From Rhodovulum visakhapatnamense (GTDB taxonomy: Bacteria > Pseudomonadota > Alphaproteobacteria > Rhodobacterales > Rhodobacteraceae): DNA of 64,000 nucleotides. Within the stretch, counting starts at the first letter, position 1. Each line of letters opens with the position of its first letter. The notes beneath the pieces are model-generated. The model worked only from the letters and a program-made list of their open reading frames with translations. It ran no database searches and was not told the DNA's origin. Both the position numbers and the translations under genes were made by a program. The DNA is taken from positions 84,269-148,268 of the forward strand of contig NZ_SOEB01000009.1 of NCBI RefSeq assembly GCF_004365965.1. The letters are read 5' to 3'. This document shows positions 54,471 to 64,000 of this stretch, in pieces.

Positions 54471-55526
54471 GTGGATCCCAAGACCCTGCCCGCCGTTTTC
54501 GACGGCCATAACGATGTTCTTCTCAGACTCTATCGCGCCGGAGGTCCGGCCGCCGCCGAAACCTTCCTGACCGGGGACGCGGGCCATATCGACCTGCCCA
54601 AGGCCCGCGCGGGCGGGCTCGGCGGCGGTTTCTTCGCGGTCTATGTGCCCTCCGAGGGCGGCGAGGACAATGAAGAGGCGATGGCGCAGGACAGCTACGA
54701 CCTGCCTCTGCCGCCGCCCGAACCGCAGGACCGGGCGCTGACCGTTGCCATGGCTCAGGTCGCGACGCTGGAGCGGCTGGAAGAGCTGGGCGCGTTGAAG
54801 ATCTGCCGCAGCGCCGCGGAAATCCATATCTCGATGGTCGAACACAAGCTGGCGGCCATCCTGCATATGGAAGGTGCCGAGGCCATCGACCCCGAGATGA
54901 TCACCCTTGATGTGCTTCACGGCGCGGGGCTGCGCTCGCTCGGGCCGGTCTGGAGCCGACCCACCATCTTCGGCGAGGGCGTACCGTTCCGCTATCCGTC
55001 CGACGGCGATACCGGCGGCGGGCTGACCGATCTGGGGGTGGCGCTGGTCCGGCGCTGCAACGCGTTGAAGATCATGATCGATCTGTCGCACATGACCATG
55101 GCGGGCTTCTGGGACGTCGCCAGACAGTCCGACGCGCCGCTGGTCGCGACCCATTCGAACGCCCATGCGATCTGCCCCCATGCCCGCAACCTGACCGACG
55201 CCCAGCTCGAGGCCATCGCCGCCAGCGACGGCATGGTCGGGTTGAACTATGCGACGGCCTTTCTGAGACCCGACGGGCGCATGATCGATACCGGTCTTGA
55301 CGACATGCTGCGTCATCTCGACCATCTGCTGGGCAAGCTCGGCGAGACTCGCGTGGGGCTCGGGTCCGATTTCGACGGGGCGATGATCCCGTCCGCGATC
55401 GGGTCGGCCGCGGGGCTGCCCGCACTGCGCGCCGCGATGACGGCGCATGGCTACGGCCCCGAGCTGATCGAACGGATCTGCCATGGCAACTGGCTGAGGG
55501 TGCTGGAGAAAACCTGGGGCCACTGA
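54471..55526 (+). CDS. Dipeptidase, M19 (renal dipeptidase) family
   Basis: Zinc dipeptidase of 351 residues that hydrolyses dipeptides, including ones with D-residues. The binuclear zinc motifs are present: FDGHNDVLLRLY (His and Asp, near 10-21), HMEGAEAIDPEM (bridging Glu), DLSHMT and VATHSNAHAICPHARNLTD (His ligands), and VGLGSDFDGAM. The start is a GTG at 54471 with CCGGAGA upstream. There is no signal peptide, so it should act in the cytoplasm on dipeptides brought in by the transporter encoded next. Confidence 0.94.
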   Translation: MDPKTLPAVFDGHNDVLLRLYRAGGPAAAETFLTGDAGHIDLPKARAGGLGGGFFAVYVPSEGGEDNEEAMAQDSYDLPLPPPEPQDRALTVAMAQVATLERLEELGALKICRSAAEIHISMVEHKLAAILHMEGAEAIDPEMITLDVLHGAGLRSLGPVWSRPTIFGEGVPFRYPSDGDTGGGLTDLGVALVRRCNALKIMIDLSHMTMAGFWDVARQSDAPLVATHSNAHAICPHARNLTDAQLEAIAASDGMVGLNYATAFLRPDGRMIDTGLDDMLRHLDHLLGKLGETRVGLGSDFDGAMIPSAIGSAAGLPALRAAMTAHGYGPELIERICHGNWLRVLEKTWGH

Positions 55527-55593
55527 CGGGCAAGACCGGCGCAACGACGCCGGAAGACGACATAAAAACAGACCAACAGAGAGGACGACCAAG

Positions 55594-57189
55594 ATGACCG
55601 CTTTTGCAAGGCTGATGTCGGGCGCCGCGCTGGCCGCGACGCTCGCGGGCACCGCCCCCGCGCTTTGGGCCGAAACGCCCGCGAACATGCTGGTGGTGGC
55701 CAACCGGATCGACGACATCACCACGCTCGACCCGGCCGAGACCTTCGAATTCGCGGGCGGCGACGTGCTGCGCAACGTCTACGGGCGGCTGGTGAACTTC
55801 GACCCGCTGGATTTCGAGGCCGGCTACCAGCCCGATCTGGCCGAAAGCTGGGAGGTCAGCGAGGACGGCCGCACCATCACCTTCACCATGCGCGAGGGCG
55901 TCAGCTTCGTCTCGGGCAACCCGGTGACGGCCGAGGATGCCGAGTTCTCGCTGCGCCGCGCGGTGCTGCTGAACCTCACGCCTTGGTTCATCCTGACCCA
56001 GTTCGGCTTTACCCCCGAGAATATCGAGGAAACCATCAAGGCCGACGGCAACAAGCTGGTCATCACCACCGACAAGGCCTATGCAACCTCCTTCGTGCTG
56101 AACTGCCTGACCGCGACCATCGGCTCGATCGTCGACAAGACGACAGTGATGGCGCATGAGGTCGATGGCGACATGGGCCACGACTGGCTCAAGACCAATT
56201 CGGCGGGCTCGGGCGCCTACAGCCTCGTTGCCTGGAAACCGAACGAATCCGTGACCCTGCAGGCCAATCCCGACTTCTATCAGGGCACGCCCGCGATGCA
56301 GCGGGTGATCGTGCGCCATATCGCCGAAAGCGCGACCCAGCGGCTGCTGCTGGAACGCGGCGATGTCGATGTCGCGCGCAACCTCAACCCCGAGGACGTG
56401 CAGGGCATCACCGGCGCCGAGGGCATCAAGATCCAGGAAGAGCTGAAAGGCTACCTGATGTATGCCTCGTTCAACCAGAAGATCCCCGAGCTGGCCAAGC
56501 CCGAAGTGCTGGAGGCGTTCAAGTATCTCGTCGATTACGACGGCATGGTGAACAGCTTCCTCAAGGGGCAGTGGACCGTTCAGCAGAACTTCCTGCCCCA
56601 ATCCTATCTGGGGGCGGTGAAGGACAACCCGTTCTCGCTCGATGTCGAGAAGGCCAAGGCGCTGCTGGGCGAGGCGGGCGTCGACGGGCTGGAGCTGACC
56701 ATCGGTGTGCGCGACGTGCAGGAGCGTCTTGAGATTGCCCAGTCGATGCAGAACACCTTTGCCCAGGCCGGGGTCAAGCTGAACATCGAGGTCGGTACCG
56801 GCAAGCAGGTGCTGGCCAAGTACCGCGCCCGCGATCTGGACGTCTATCTGGGCACCTGGGGGCCGGACTATGCCGACCCGCAGACCAATGCCTCGACCTT
56901 CGCCTACAACCCCGACAATTCGGACGAGGCGCAGAATGGCGGCATCCTGGCCTGGCGCAACGCCTGGGACGCGGGCGGGCTGACCGAGATGACCGAGGCC
57001 GCGGTGGCCGAGCGCGACACCGCCAGGCGGGCCGAGATGTATCACGAGATCCAGACCAGGTTCCGCGAGATCTCGCCCTTCGCCATCATGTTCCAGAACA
57101 TCGAGCAGGACGGCGTGCGCGAGAACGTGCAGAACTTCACCACCGGGCTGGCGGTCAGCGATGCCAGCTACTGGAAAGTGACCAAGTAA
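55594..57189 (+). CDS. Peptide ABC transporter substrate-binding protein (DppA-type, SBP family 5)
   Basis: Periplasmic binding protein of 531 residues with a Sec signal (MSGAALAATLAGTAPALWAE). Family 5 hallmarks: IDDITTLDPAETFEFAGGDVLRNVYGRLVNFD, YQPDLAESWEVSEDGRTITFTMREGVSF and GSGAYSLVAWKPNESVTLQANPDFY. The start at 55594 follows GAGAGGACGACC. It heads a five-gene transporter set behind a dipeptidase, which supports di- or oligopeptides as substrate over nickel or opines. Confidence 0.93.
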   Translation: MTAFARLMSGAALAATLAGTAPALWAETPANMLVVANRIDDITTLDPAETFEFAGGDVLRNVYGRLVNFDPLDFEAGYQPDLAESWEVSEDGRTITFTMREGVSFVSGNPVTAEDAEFSLRRAVLLNLTPWFILTQFGFTPENIEETIKADGNKLVITTDKAYATSFVLNCLTATIGSIVDKTTVMAHEVDGDMGHDWLKTNSAGSGAYSLVAWKPNESVTLQANPDFYQGTPAMQRVIVRHIAESATQRLLLERGDVDVARNLNPEDVQGITGAEGIKIQEELKGYLMYASFNQKIPELAKPEVLEAFKYLVDYDGMVNSFLKGQWTVQQNFLPQSYLGAVKDNPFSLDVEKAKALLGEAGVDGLELTIGVRDVQERLEIAQSMQNTFAQAGVKLNIEVGTGKQVLAKYRARDLDVYLGTWGPDYADPQTNASTFAYNPDNSDEAQNGGILAWRNAWDAGGLTEMTEAAVAERDTARRAEMYHEIQTRFREISPFAIMFQNIEQDGVRENVQNFTTGLAVSDASYWKVTK

Positions 57190-57190
57190 C

Positions 57191-58252
57191 GTGTCGGCAA
57201 CCGGCAAGGCACAGGAAGGGCGCGCCCGCGCGCCTTTCCCTCCCCGCTGGGTGAAACGGACGGGCGTGACGCTGGGATCGATCGCAATCACCATGCTGGG
57301 CTTGCTGTTCGTCACCTTCCTGATCGGCCGCGTGATGCCCATCGACCCGGTGCTGGCCATCGTCGGCGAACGCGCCAGCCCCGAGGTCTATAACCGGGTC
57401 TACCAGGAACTCGGGCTGGACCGGCCGCTGCTGGTGCAGTTCTGGCTCTATCTGCTGGACGTCGTCCGGGGCGATTTCGGCACCTCGCTGCTGACCGCGC
57501 GGCCCGTATCCGAAGACATCGCCCGGGTCTTTCCGGCAACGCTGGAGCTGGCGACGCTGGGCACGTTGATGGGCGTACTGCTGGGCGTGCCGCTGGGCGT
57601 GCTGGCCGCCGTCCGGCGCGGGTCCTGGATCGACCAGATCGCGCGCGTGGTGGCCCTTGTGGGCTATTCGATGCCGATCTTCTGGCTCGGGCTCATGGGG
57701 CTTCTGATCTTCTACGGCATTCTCGGCTGGGTCGGCGGGCCGGGGCGGCTGTCGATCTTCTATGACGGCATGATCGAGCCGGTCACGGGCATGATCCTGA
57801 TCGACAGTGCGCTGGCGGGCGACGGAACGGTCTTTCGCGACGCGCTTAGCCATATCGTGCTGCCGGCCTCGCTGCTGGGCTATTACAGCCTCGCCTATAT
57901 CAGCCGCATGACCCGGTCCTTCATGCTGGAACAAATGTCGGCCGAATATGTCACCACTGCCCGGGTCAAGGGGCTGAGCGAGCGCGCGGTGATCTGGGGT
58001 CATGCCTTCCGCAACATCCGGGTGCAGCTGATCACGGTGATCGCGCTCAGCTATGCCGGGCTTCTGGAAGGGTCGGTGCTGACCGAGATCATCTTCTCAT
58101 GGCCGGGCATCGGGTCCTACATCACCAACGCCCTGCTCTCGGCCGACATGAGCGCGGTTCTGGGCGGCACCGTGGTGGTGGGGCTGGCCTTCGTGCTGCT
58201 GAACGTCTTTTCCGACCTGCTTTACAAGGTCTTCGATCCGAGGGCGAAATGA
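57191..58252 (+). CDS. Peptide ABC transporter permease (DppB-type)
   Basis: Inner-membrane permease of 353 residues with six helices. The N-terminal domain (LFVTFLIGRVMPIDPVLAIVGERASPEVYNRVYQELGLDRPLLVQFWLYL) and VVRGDFGTSLLTARPV are typical of DppB. The EAA loop is TTARVKGLSERAVIWGHAFRN near 255-273. It begins with a GTG one base after the binding-protein stop and overlaps the next gene by 4 bases (ATGA). Confidence 0.93.
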   Translation: MSATGKAQEGRARAPFPPRWVKRTGVTLGSIAITMLGLLFVTFLIGRVMPIDPVLAIVGERASPEVYNRVYQELGLDRPLLVQFWLYLLDVVRGDFGTSLLTARPVSEDIARVFPATLELATLGTLMGVLLGVPLGVLAAVRRGSWIDQIARVVALVGYSMPIFWLGLMGLLIFYGILGWVGGPGRLSIFYDGMIEPVTGMILIDSALAGDGTVFRDALSHIVLPASLLGYYSLAYISRMTRSFMLEQMSAEYVTTARVKGLSERAVIWGHAFRNIRVQLITVIALSYAGLLEGSVLTEIIFSWPGIGSYITNALLSADMSAVLGGTVVVGLAFVLLNVFSDLLYKVFDPRAK

Positions 58253-59160
58253 CCGAGATGACCGGACTTCGCGCCTGGCTTCTGACCGACACGCCGCAAT
58301 CGCGCGGGCAGGCCCGGCTGGCGAGCCTTTATCAGGGCTGGCTGGCCTTCCGCCGCAACCCGATGGCGATGTTCGGGCTTGCGATCCTGATCGCGCTGCT
58401 GGCGATTGGGGCGCTCGCGCCCTGGATCGCGCCGCATGATCCCTTCTATCAGGACCTCACCGCCCGGCTGCAGCCGCTGGGCACGCCCGGCCATCCGCTG
58501 GGCACGGACTCGCTGGGGCGCGACATCCTCTCGCGGCTGATCTACGGCTCGCGGATCACGCTTTACATCGTCACGCTGGTCGCCCTGATCGCGCCGCTGG
58601 CGGGGCTGATCGTCGGCACCGTCTCTGGCTATCTCGGCGGCTGGGTCGACATGGTCCTGATGCGGATCACCGACATCTTCCTCGCCTTCCCCCGGCTGGT
58701 GCTGGCGCTGGCCTTCGTCGCCGCGCTGGGCGCGGGCATCGAGAATGCGGTGCTGGCCATCGCCCTGACCGCCTGGCCGCCCTATGCCCGGATCGCCCGG
58801 GCCGAGACGCTGACCCTTCGGAACGCCGATTTCATCAGCGCGGTGCGGTTGCACGGCGCCGGTCCGATCCGGATCATCACCCGGCATATCTGGCCGCTTT
58901 GCATCTCGTCGCTGATCGTGCGGGTGACGCTTGATATGGCGGGGATCATCCTGGCAGCCGCGGGGCTTGGGTTCCTCGGGCTCGGCGCCCAGCCGCCCAG
59001 CCCCGAATGGGGCGCGATGATTTCCGAGGGCCGCCGCTTCATCCTCGATCACTGGTGGGTCGCCACCATGCCGGGGCTGGCGATCTTCACCGTGTCGCTG
59101 GCCTTCAACCTGCTGGGCGACGGCCTGCGCGACGTGCTCGATCCGAAGGGAGAGAAATGA
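58249..59160 (+). CDS. Peptide ABC transporter permease (DppC-type)
   Basis: Second permease, 303 residues, with the OppC N-terminal element (AFRRNPMAMFGLAILIALLAIGALAPWIAPHDPF) and HPLGTDSLGRDILSRLIYGSRITL. The EAA loop is ISAVRLHGAGPIRIITRHIWP near 200-220. LGLGAQPPSPEWGAMISEGRRFI is the conserved C-terminal block. It overlaps DppB upstream and DppD downstream by 4 bases each, so translation is coupled. Confidence 0.94.
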   Translation: MTEMTGLRAWLLTDTPQSRGQARLASLYQGWLAFRRNPMAMFGLAILIALLAIGALAPWIAPHDPFYQDLTARLQPLGTPGHPLGTDSLGRDILSRLIYGSRITLYIVTLVALIAPLAGLIVGTVSGYLGGWVDMVLMRITDIFLAFPRLVLALAFVAALGAGIENAVLAIALTAWPPYARIARAETLTLRNADFISAVRLHGAGPIRIITRHIWPLCISSLIVRVTLDMAGIILAAAGLGFLGLGAQPPSPEWGAMISEGRRFILDHWWVATMPGLAIFTVSLAFNLLGDGLRDVLDPKGEK

Positions 59161-60007
59161 CCCCCCTGCTCGAAGTCGAGGACCTCTGGGTCCGCTTTCC
59201 CACCCGTACCGGCCTGTTCGACGCGGTGCGCGGTGTGTCTTTCAAGCTTGGCCGGGAACGACTGGGTATCGTTGGCGAAAGCGGGTCCGGCAAGTCGATG
59301 ACCGGGCGCTCGATCCTCAGGCTGATCCGGCCGCCCGGGCAGGTCACGGCCGCGCATATCCGGCTCGATGGCGAGGATCTGATGCAGCACTCCGAGGCGC
59401 AGATGCGCAAGGTGCGCGGCCAGCGGATCTCGATGGTGATGCAGGACCCGAAGTTTTCGCTGAACCCGGTGATGAGCGTCGGCGAGCAGCTGATCGAGGC
59501 CTGGCGCGTCCACAAGAAGGGCAGCCGGGCCGAGGCCCGGCGTCGCGCACTGGACATGCTGGAAGCGGTCTCGATCCGCGACCCCGAACGGGTGATGCGC
59601 GCCCATCCGCACGAGCTGTCGGGCGGGATGGGTCAGCGGATCATGATCGCGATGATGCTGATCCCCGACCCCGAATTGCTGATCGCGGACGAACCCACCT
59701 CGGCGCTGGACGTCTCGGTCCAGGCGCAGGTGCTGCAGATCATGGACCGTCTGGTGCAGGATCGCGGCATGGGGCTGATCTTCATCAGCCACGACCTGAA
59801 TCTCGTGGCCGATTTCTGCGACCGGGTGCTGATCATGTATGCGGGCCGCGTGGTCGAGACCTGCGCGGCCGACAAGCTGCACGAGGCGAAGCACCCCTAT
59901 ACGCGGGGGCTTCTGAACTCGCTGCCCCGGCTCGACGCGCCGCAAAAACGGCTCGAGGTGCTGCGCCGCGACCCCGCCTGGGCCCAAGCCCCGTCGGTGA
60001 GGCCGTC

Positions 60008-60011
<4 letters not shown>
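59157..60011 (+). CDS. Peptide ABC transporter ATP-binding protein (DppD-type)
   Basis: ATPase subunit of 284 residues. Walker A is GESGSGKSMTGRSIL near 39-53 (KSM instead of KST, as in many DppD). The signature HELSGGMGQRIMIAMML lies near 155-171, the Walker [14 protein letters not shown] near 178, and the switch FISHDLNLVA. It is shorter than the usual 320-330 residues: the C-terminal oligopeptide domain stops soon after HPYTRGLLNSLPRLD. The iron-sulfur-type cysteines of some DppD proteins are absent. Confidence 0.93.
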
Positions 60012-60769
<758 letters not shown>

Positions 60770-60922
60770 CCCGGGATTACCCCGCGTCCGCCCCGGCCTC
60801 GCCTGAATTTCGCTCGAACTTTACGAGAACTGTCAGCGATCGCCGGAGCGCTGGCATACCCTATCTTAACGTCGCGACAGCTAGTGCTCTGAACTGGAAC
60901 CCCGCCGGTATCGGAACACGAC

Positions 60923-62146
60923 ATGCGCCTTGCCTTTGCGATCGCACTTGCCGCGAGCCTCCTTGGTCTCTCCACCCCTCTCCTTGCCACATCCGGGGCC
61001 ACGTCCGGCTCCGACCGGTCGGTCGTTCGTTTCGCACAGGTCGCCGCCCTTGAGGGGCCGGCCGGGGCACTGGGTCAGGGCCTGCGCCTCGGCCTGCTGG
61101 CCGCCTTCGAAGAGGCCAACCGCGCGGGCGGCGTCAATGGCCGCAAGATCCGGATGGACAGCTTCGATGACGGCTACGAACCCACCCGCTCGGCCGCCGA
61201 GGTCGAGAAGATGCTGGCCGATGATCGCTACCTCGCGCTGGTCGGCCAGGTCGGCACTCCGACCGCCAAGGCGACGCTGCCGGTCGCGGCCGCGGCCGGG
61301 ATGCCGATGATCGGGCCGCTGACCGGGGCCGATTTCCTGCGCGCGCCCTGGGTCAGCAACGTGGCCAACATCCGCGCCAGCTACGACACCGAAACCGAGG
61401 CCTGGATCGCCTATCTGGTCGACGCGCTGGGCAAGGACCGGATCGCGGTCCTTTATCAGGATGACGGGTTCGGTCAGGTCGGGCTGGAAGGGGTGCGCCG
61501 TGCGCTGAAGAAACGCGGGCTGACGCCGGTCGCCGAAGGCAACTACACGCGCAATACCCTGGCGGTGAAGGTCGCGCTTCTGAACATCCGCAAGGCCAAT
61601 CCCGATGCCGTGGTGATGGTGGCCGCCTACAAGCCTGTCGCAGAATTCGTGCGCGTCGGGCGCAAGCTCGGGTTCACGCCGCAGCTCGTCAATATCTCCT
61701 TCGTCGGCTCGCGCGCGCTCAGCGAGGAACTGGGCCCGGCCGGAGAAGGCATCATCGTCAGCCAGGTCGTGCCGTTCCCCGGCGACACCTCGTTGCCGGT
61801 CGTGGCCGAGTATCAGGCCGCGCTGAAAGCCGTCGATGCCGAGGCCGCGCCCGAATTCGTCTCGCTCGAAGGCTATCTGGCCGGACGTGTCGCGCTGAAG
61901 GCGCTCGAAAAGGCGGGCCCCTTCCCGACCCGCGCCAAGATGCTGGCCGCGCTCGATCAGCTGGGGGATCTCGACCTCGGCGGCCTGCATCTTGTCTTCG
62001 GCCCGGGCGACAACCAGGGACTCGACCAGGTCTTCCTGACCCGGATCTCGGCCGATGGGGCCTTCGAGCCCGTCGAGATCCCGGCCCCGGCCCCCGCGTC
62101 GCCCGACGAGCCGGCCCCTGAGCCAGCTCCTGAGCCGAAATCCTGA
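60923..62146 (+). CDS. Orphan periplasmic binding protein, LivK/branched-chain amino acid type
   Basis: Type 1 periplasmic binding protein of 407 residues with a signal peptide (MRLAFAIALAASLLGLSTPLLA). It has FAQVAALEGPAGALGQGLRLGLLAAFEEANRAGGVNGRKIRMDSFDDGYEP, the Peripla_BP_6 opening. LVGQVGTPTAKATLPVAAAAGMPMIGPLTGADFLR and IAVLYQDDGFGQVGLEGVRRAL follow. A Pro/Glu/Ala tail of about 20 residues ends the protein, unusual for a transport SBP. No permease or ATPase gene accompanies it. The next gene is a chemoreceptor, so it may present a ligand to that receptor. Confidence 0.9.
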   Translation: MRLAFAIALAASLLGLSTPLLATSGATSGSDRSVVRFAQVAALEGPAGALGQGLRLGLLAAFEEANRAGGVNGRKIRMDSFDDGYEPTRSAAEVEKMLADDRYLALVGQVGTPTAKATLPVAAAAGMPMIGPLTGADFLRAPWVSNVANIRASYDTETEAWIAYLVDALGKDRIAVLYQDDGFGQVGLEGVRRALKKRGLTPVAEGNYTRNTLAVKVALLNIRKANPDAVVMVAAYKPVAEFVRVGRKLGFTPQLVNISFVGSRALSEELGPAGEGIIVSQVVPFPGDTSLPVVAEYQAALKAVDAEAAPEFVSLEGYLAGRVALKALEKAGPFPTRAKMLAALDQLGDLDLGGLHLVFGPGDNQGLDQVFLTRISADGAFEPVEIPAPAPASPDEPAPEPAPEPKS

Positions 62147-62152
62147 CCGTGC

Positions 62153-62173
62153 GGGCGGCCCGCGCGGCCGCCC
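62153..62173. promoter_or_regulatory. Hairpin between the binding-protein and chemoreceptor genes
   Basis: GGGCGGCC (62153-62160) pairs perfectly with GGCCGCCC (62166-62173) around CGCGC, 7 bases after the binding-protein stop and 38 bases before the next start. There is no T tract. It could attenuate transcription, so that the soluble partner exceeds the receptor. Confidence 0.5.
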
Positions 62174-62210
62174 GGGACACAAGGACCACGTTACGCCCCG
62201 GAGGGCTGTC

Positions 62211-64000
62211 ATGCTGAAATTCGTTTCGACGGTGTTCGGTAGTATTGCGCTGAAATTCTCGTCCGCCCTCGTTCTGATGGGGGCCATGACCGCAGCCGCC
62301 ATCGTGATCTCGACGATGGTCTTCGACTCGCTGTCGGGACAGATCGACAGGCTGGTCTCCGAGGACTTGCCTGGCATCCGGGACAGCGTCGCGGTCATCG
62401 AGCACACCGGCGATGTCCGCGACTCCCTTTCCGAGATGCTGATGGCCCGCAACGCGGAAGGCGTCGAGACCGGGTTCCAAGACTACCTTGAGGAAAGCAA
62501 GCGTGTGCTTGCGTCTGTCAACGACCTTCCCGCTGAGGACCGCAAGACCTTCCTGCCGATGCTGGTGGCGCTGTCCGACAAGGCACAGCAGATGCGGCGG
62601 GCTCTGGACCAGCGCTTCGCGAGCCAGAACCTGCTTCAGGACCAGCTGGCCGAATTCGGCGCACAGGTGGGCGAGATCCGCGAAGCGCTGTCGATCATGA
62701 CCGAGGATGCCGTCTATGACATGAACCTGGCCGGCAACCAGACCATCGAAAGCGTGTCCGACACCCTCGACACGCTGGTCCATTCCGACTTCAACTCGAC
62801 CGCGCTGATCCTGCAGGCCCGGGCCGAAATCAACCTGCTGTCCGGCGTCGCCCTCGCGCTGGCCCGGCAGGACGATCCCGCGCTGGCCGCGATCCTGCGC
62901 GATCTGGCGACGGCCAGCCTGCGCAAGCTGGAAGGACTGCTTGCCGATCTCGACACGGCGGGCACGATCCCGGACTACCTGCCGATCCTGACCGAAACCC
63001 GGGCCGCCTTTGCCGGTTCGGCCAATGCCGGGTTCCGCGCGCGCGCGGGCTATACCGAAGAGGTCATGCGGCTCCGCGATGCCAGCAATATCGCGCTCAG
63101 TTCGGCCATCGACGATCTGACCTTCAAGCTGATGATCGGCGCCGAGGACACCGCGGTCTTCAACCGCGAGGCCATCCACCGGCTGCTGAGCAACGAGGTG
63201 CAACAGATCCGCGACACGTCCGATGTTGACCTCGCGGTGGAAACGCTGGTTGCCTCCGCCTATCTCGGGGCCACCGCGAAGGATGCCGCCGAGGCCGATG
63301 CCGCGCAGGACCAGATCCTGGCCGCACGCGACGCGCTGACCGATCTGGCCGGGCGGGTCTATCTGACCAGCAGCCTGAAGACCATGATCGAAGGGATCGT
63401 CGCCTTTGCCGACCCGGAAACCGGGGTGGTGGCAAACCGCCGGGCCTGGCTTGCCGCGCAGCAGGAGGCCGAGGATGCCTCGCGGGCCGCCTATGAACGC
63501 CTGCGCGGCATCGCCTCCGTCGCCAGCGACCAGGGCAACAATGCGATCGCCACGGCCGGTGACATCGGCACTGCCATCCTGGCCGAGGCCGGCGAGGCCA
63601 AGCACCGTCTGAAGCTCGTCACCCTGGGCAGTGTCGCGGTCTTCATCGCCGCGCCGATCCTGACCTGGCTTCTGATCATCTGGCCGATGCGCCGGCTGGT
63701 GCGCGTCACCGGCCGCCTGGCCCGCGGCGAACTGGCCGAGGTCAAGGGCTTCGGGATCTTCGGGGGCGAGATCGCGCGGATGGCCGAGTCGCTCGTCGTC
63801 TTCCGCGAGGGCCTCATCGAACGCGACCGCATGCAACAGGCCGAACGCGCGGCCGAGGAAGATCGCCAGGCCCGCGCCGCCGCGCAGCAGGCAGTGGTTT
63901 CCAAGCTTGCCAGCGCGCTTCAGGCGCTTTCTGGCGGCGATCTGACGAGTCGGATCGATGAACGGTTCGCGGAGGATTACGAGCGTTTGCGGAGCGATTT
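62211..64000 (+). CDS. Methyl-accepting chemotaxis protein (partial, C-terminus outside window)
   Basis: Transmembrane receptor, 596 residues visible. The first helix is at about residues 12-34 (FSSALVLMGAMTAAAIVISTMVF). A very long periplasmic sensor of some 435 residues, all-helical with repeats of Asp/Leu/Ala-rich helices, follows. The second helix is near 473-495 (LVTLGSVAVFIAAPILTWLLIIW). A HAMP domain comes next (MRRLVRVTGRLARGELAEV), then a coiled linker (ERDRMQQAERAAEEDRQARAAAQQ) and a second HAMP-like unit (LASALQALSGGDLTSRIDERFAEDYERLRSDF), the usual lead into the MCP signalling domain. The frame is open to the edge. The start at 62211 follows GGAGGG. A histidine kinase tail is the alternative. 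Confidence 0.85.
   Translation, partial: MLKFVSTVFGSIALKFSSALVLMGAMTAAAIVISTMVFDSLSGQIDRLVSEDLPGIRDSVAVIEHTGDVRDSLSEMLMARNAEGVETGFQDYLEESKRVLASVNDLPAEDRKTFLPMLVALSDKAQQMRRALDQRFASQNLLQDQLAEFGAQVGEIREALSIMTEDAVYDMNLAGNQTIESVSDTLDTLVHSDFNSTALILQARAEINLLSGVALALARQDDPALAAILRDLATASLRKLEGLLADLDTAGTIPDYLPILTETRAAFAGSANAGFRARAGYTEEVMRLRDASNIALSSAIDDLTFKLMIGAEDTAVFNREAIHRLLSNEVQQIRDTSDVDLAVETLVASAYLGATAKDAAEADAAQDQILAARDALTDLAGRVYLTSSLKTMIEGIVAFADPETGVVANRRAWLAAQQEAEDASRAAYERLRGIASVASDQGNNAIATAGDIGTAILAEAGEAKHRLKLVTLGSVAVFIAAPILTWLLIIWPMRRLVRVTGRLARGELAEVKGFGIFGGEIARMAESLVVFREGLIERDRMQQAERAAEEDRQARAAAQQAVVSKLASALQALSGGDLTSRIDERFAEDYERLRSD

Noticed and set aside
51686..54481. A 931-codon minus-strand frame across the GT-C-like gene and the AAA ATPase
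   Set aside because: It runs out of frame with the membrane protein and antisense to the ATPase, with no coherent domain.
61758..63836. A 692-codon frame antisense to the binding protein and chemoreceptor genes
   Set aside because: The sense frame carries signal peptide, transmembrane, HAMP and receptor features; the antisense one has none.

Overview
The window is a gene-dense, high-GC bacterial chromosome segment with alphaproteobacterial, most likely Rhodobacterales (Rhodobacter/Rhodovulum/Paracoccus-type), gene content. This rests on the rhizobial-type glp ABC glycerol operon, the thrC-M16 peptidase-rimJ order, a cpa-type Tad pilus locus and a CCAAGAAGAAG-containing inverted repeat of a kind I associate with that order. 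No rRNA, tRNA, CRISPR array, insertion sequence or prophage was seen. Both edges cut genes: a HlyD-type membrane fusion protein on the left and a chemotaxis receptor on the right.

Layout. (1) 1-1530: HlyD-family efflux subunit and a divergent TetR regulator, with two 20-bp near-identical palindromes between them. (2) 1561-10512: a complete glycerol catabolism and uptake block, glpR divergent from glpD-S-T-P-Q, a small DUF1413-like gene, glpU and glpV, closed by an intrinsic terminator. (3) 10666-22840: housekeeping and scattered genes: a CPA1 antiporter with a cyclic-nucleotide-binding tail, aroQ, ychF, an acetyltransferase, a flavin reductase, mtnP and apt (purine and methylthioadenosine salvage), a CaCA antiporter, a small ribbon-helix-helix-like protein, an FAD-linked oxidase, a secreted metallo-hydrolase and a TylF-type methyltransferase. 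(4) 22859-34367: the thrC-M16-acetyltransferase operon, a 477-bp gap holding a strong small-RNA candidate, then tldD, dprA, topA, an L,D-transpeptidase and scoAB.

(5) 35131-39649: a four-gene set (multi-pass flippase-like protein, DprE1-like oxidase, DprE2-like reductase, HAD-UbiA fusion) matching the enzymes that make polyprenyl-phosphate-D-arabinofuranose. (6) 39651-51301: a lytic transglycosylase, then the Tad/Flp pilus locus: flp, cpaB, cpaC, an OmpA-like lipoprotein, cpaE, cpaF, tadB, tadC, two TPR lipoproteins and the prepilin peptidase. (7) 51256-54331: a GT-C-like membrane protein converging on the peptidase gene, and an uncharacterised AAA ATPase. (8) 54471-60769: an M19 dipeptidase with a full Dpp-type dipeptide/oligopeptide ABC transporter. 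(9) 60923-64000: an orphan LivK-type binding protein followed by a methyl-accepting chemotaxis protein.

The most interesting inference is that regions 5 to 7 form one system: a D-arabinofuranose lipid donor pathway and a candidate membrane glycosyltransferase flanking a Tad pilus locus whose pilin has a Ser/Thr-rich tail. That suggests arabinosylation of the pilus or another surface glycan. Second is a candidate small RNA upstream of thrC built from two strong hairpins with identical hexaloops.
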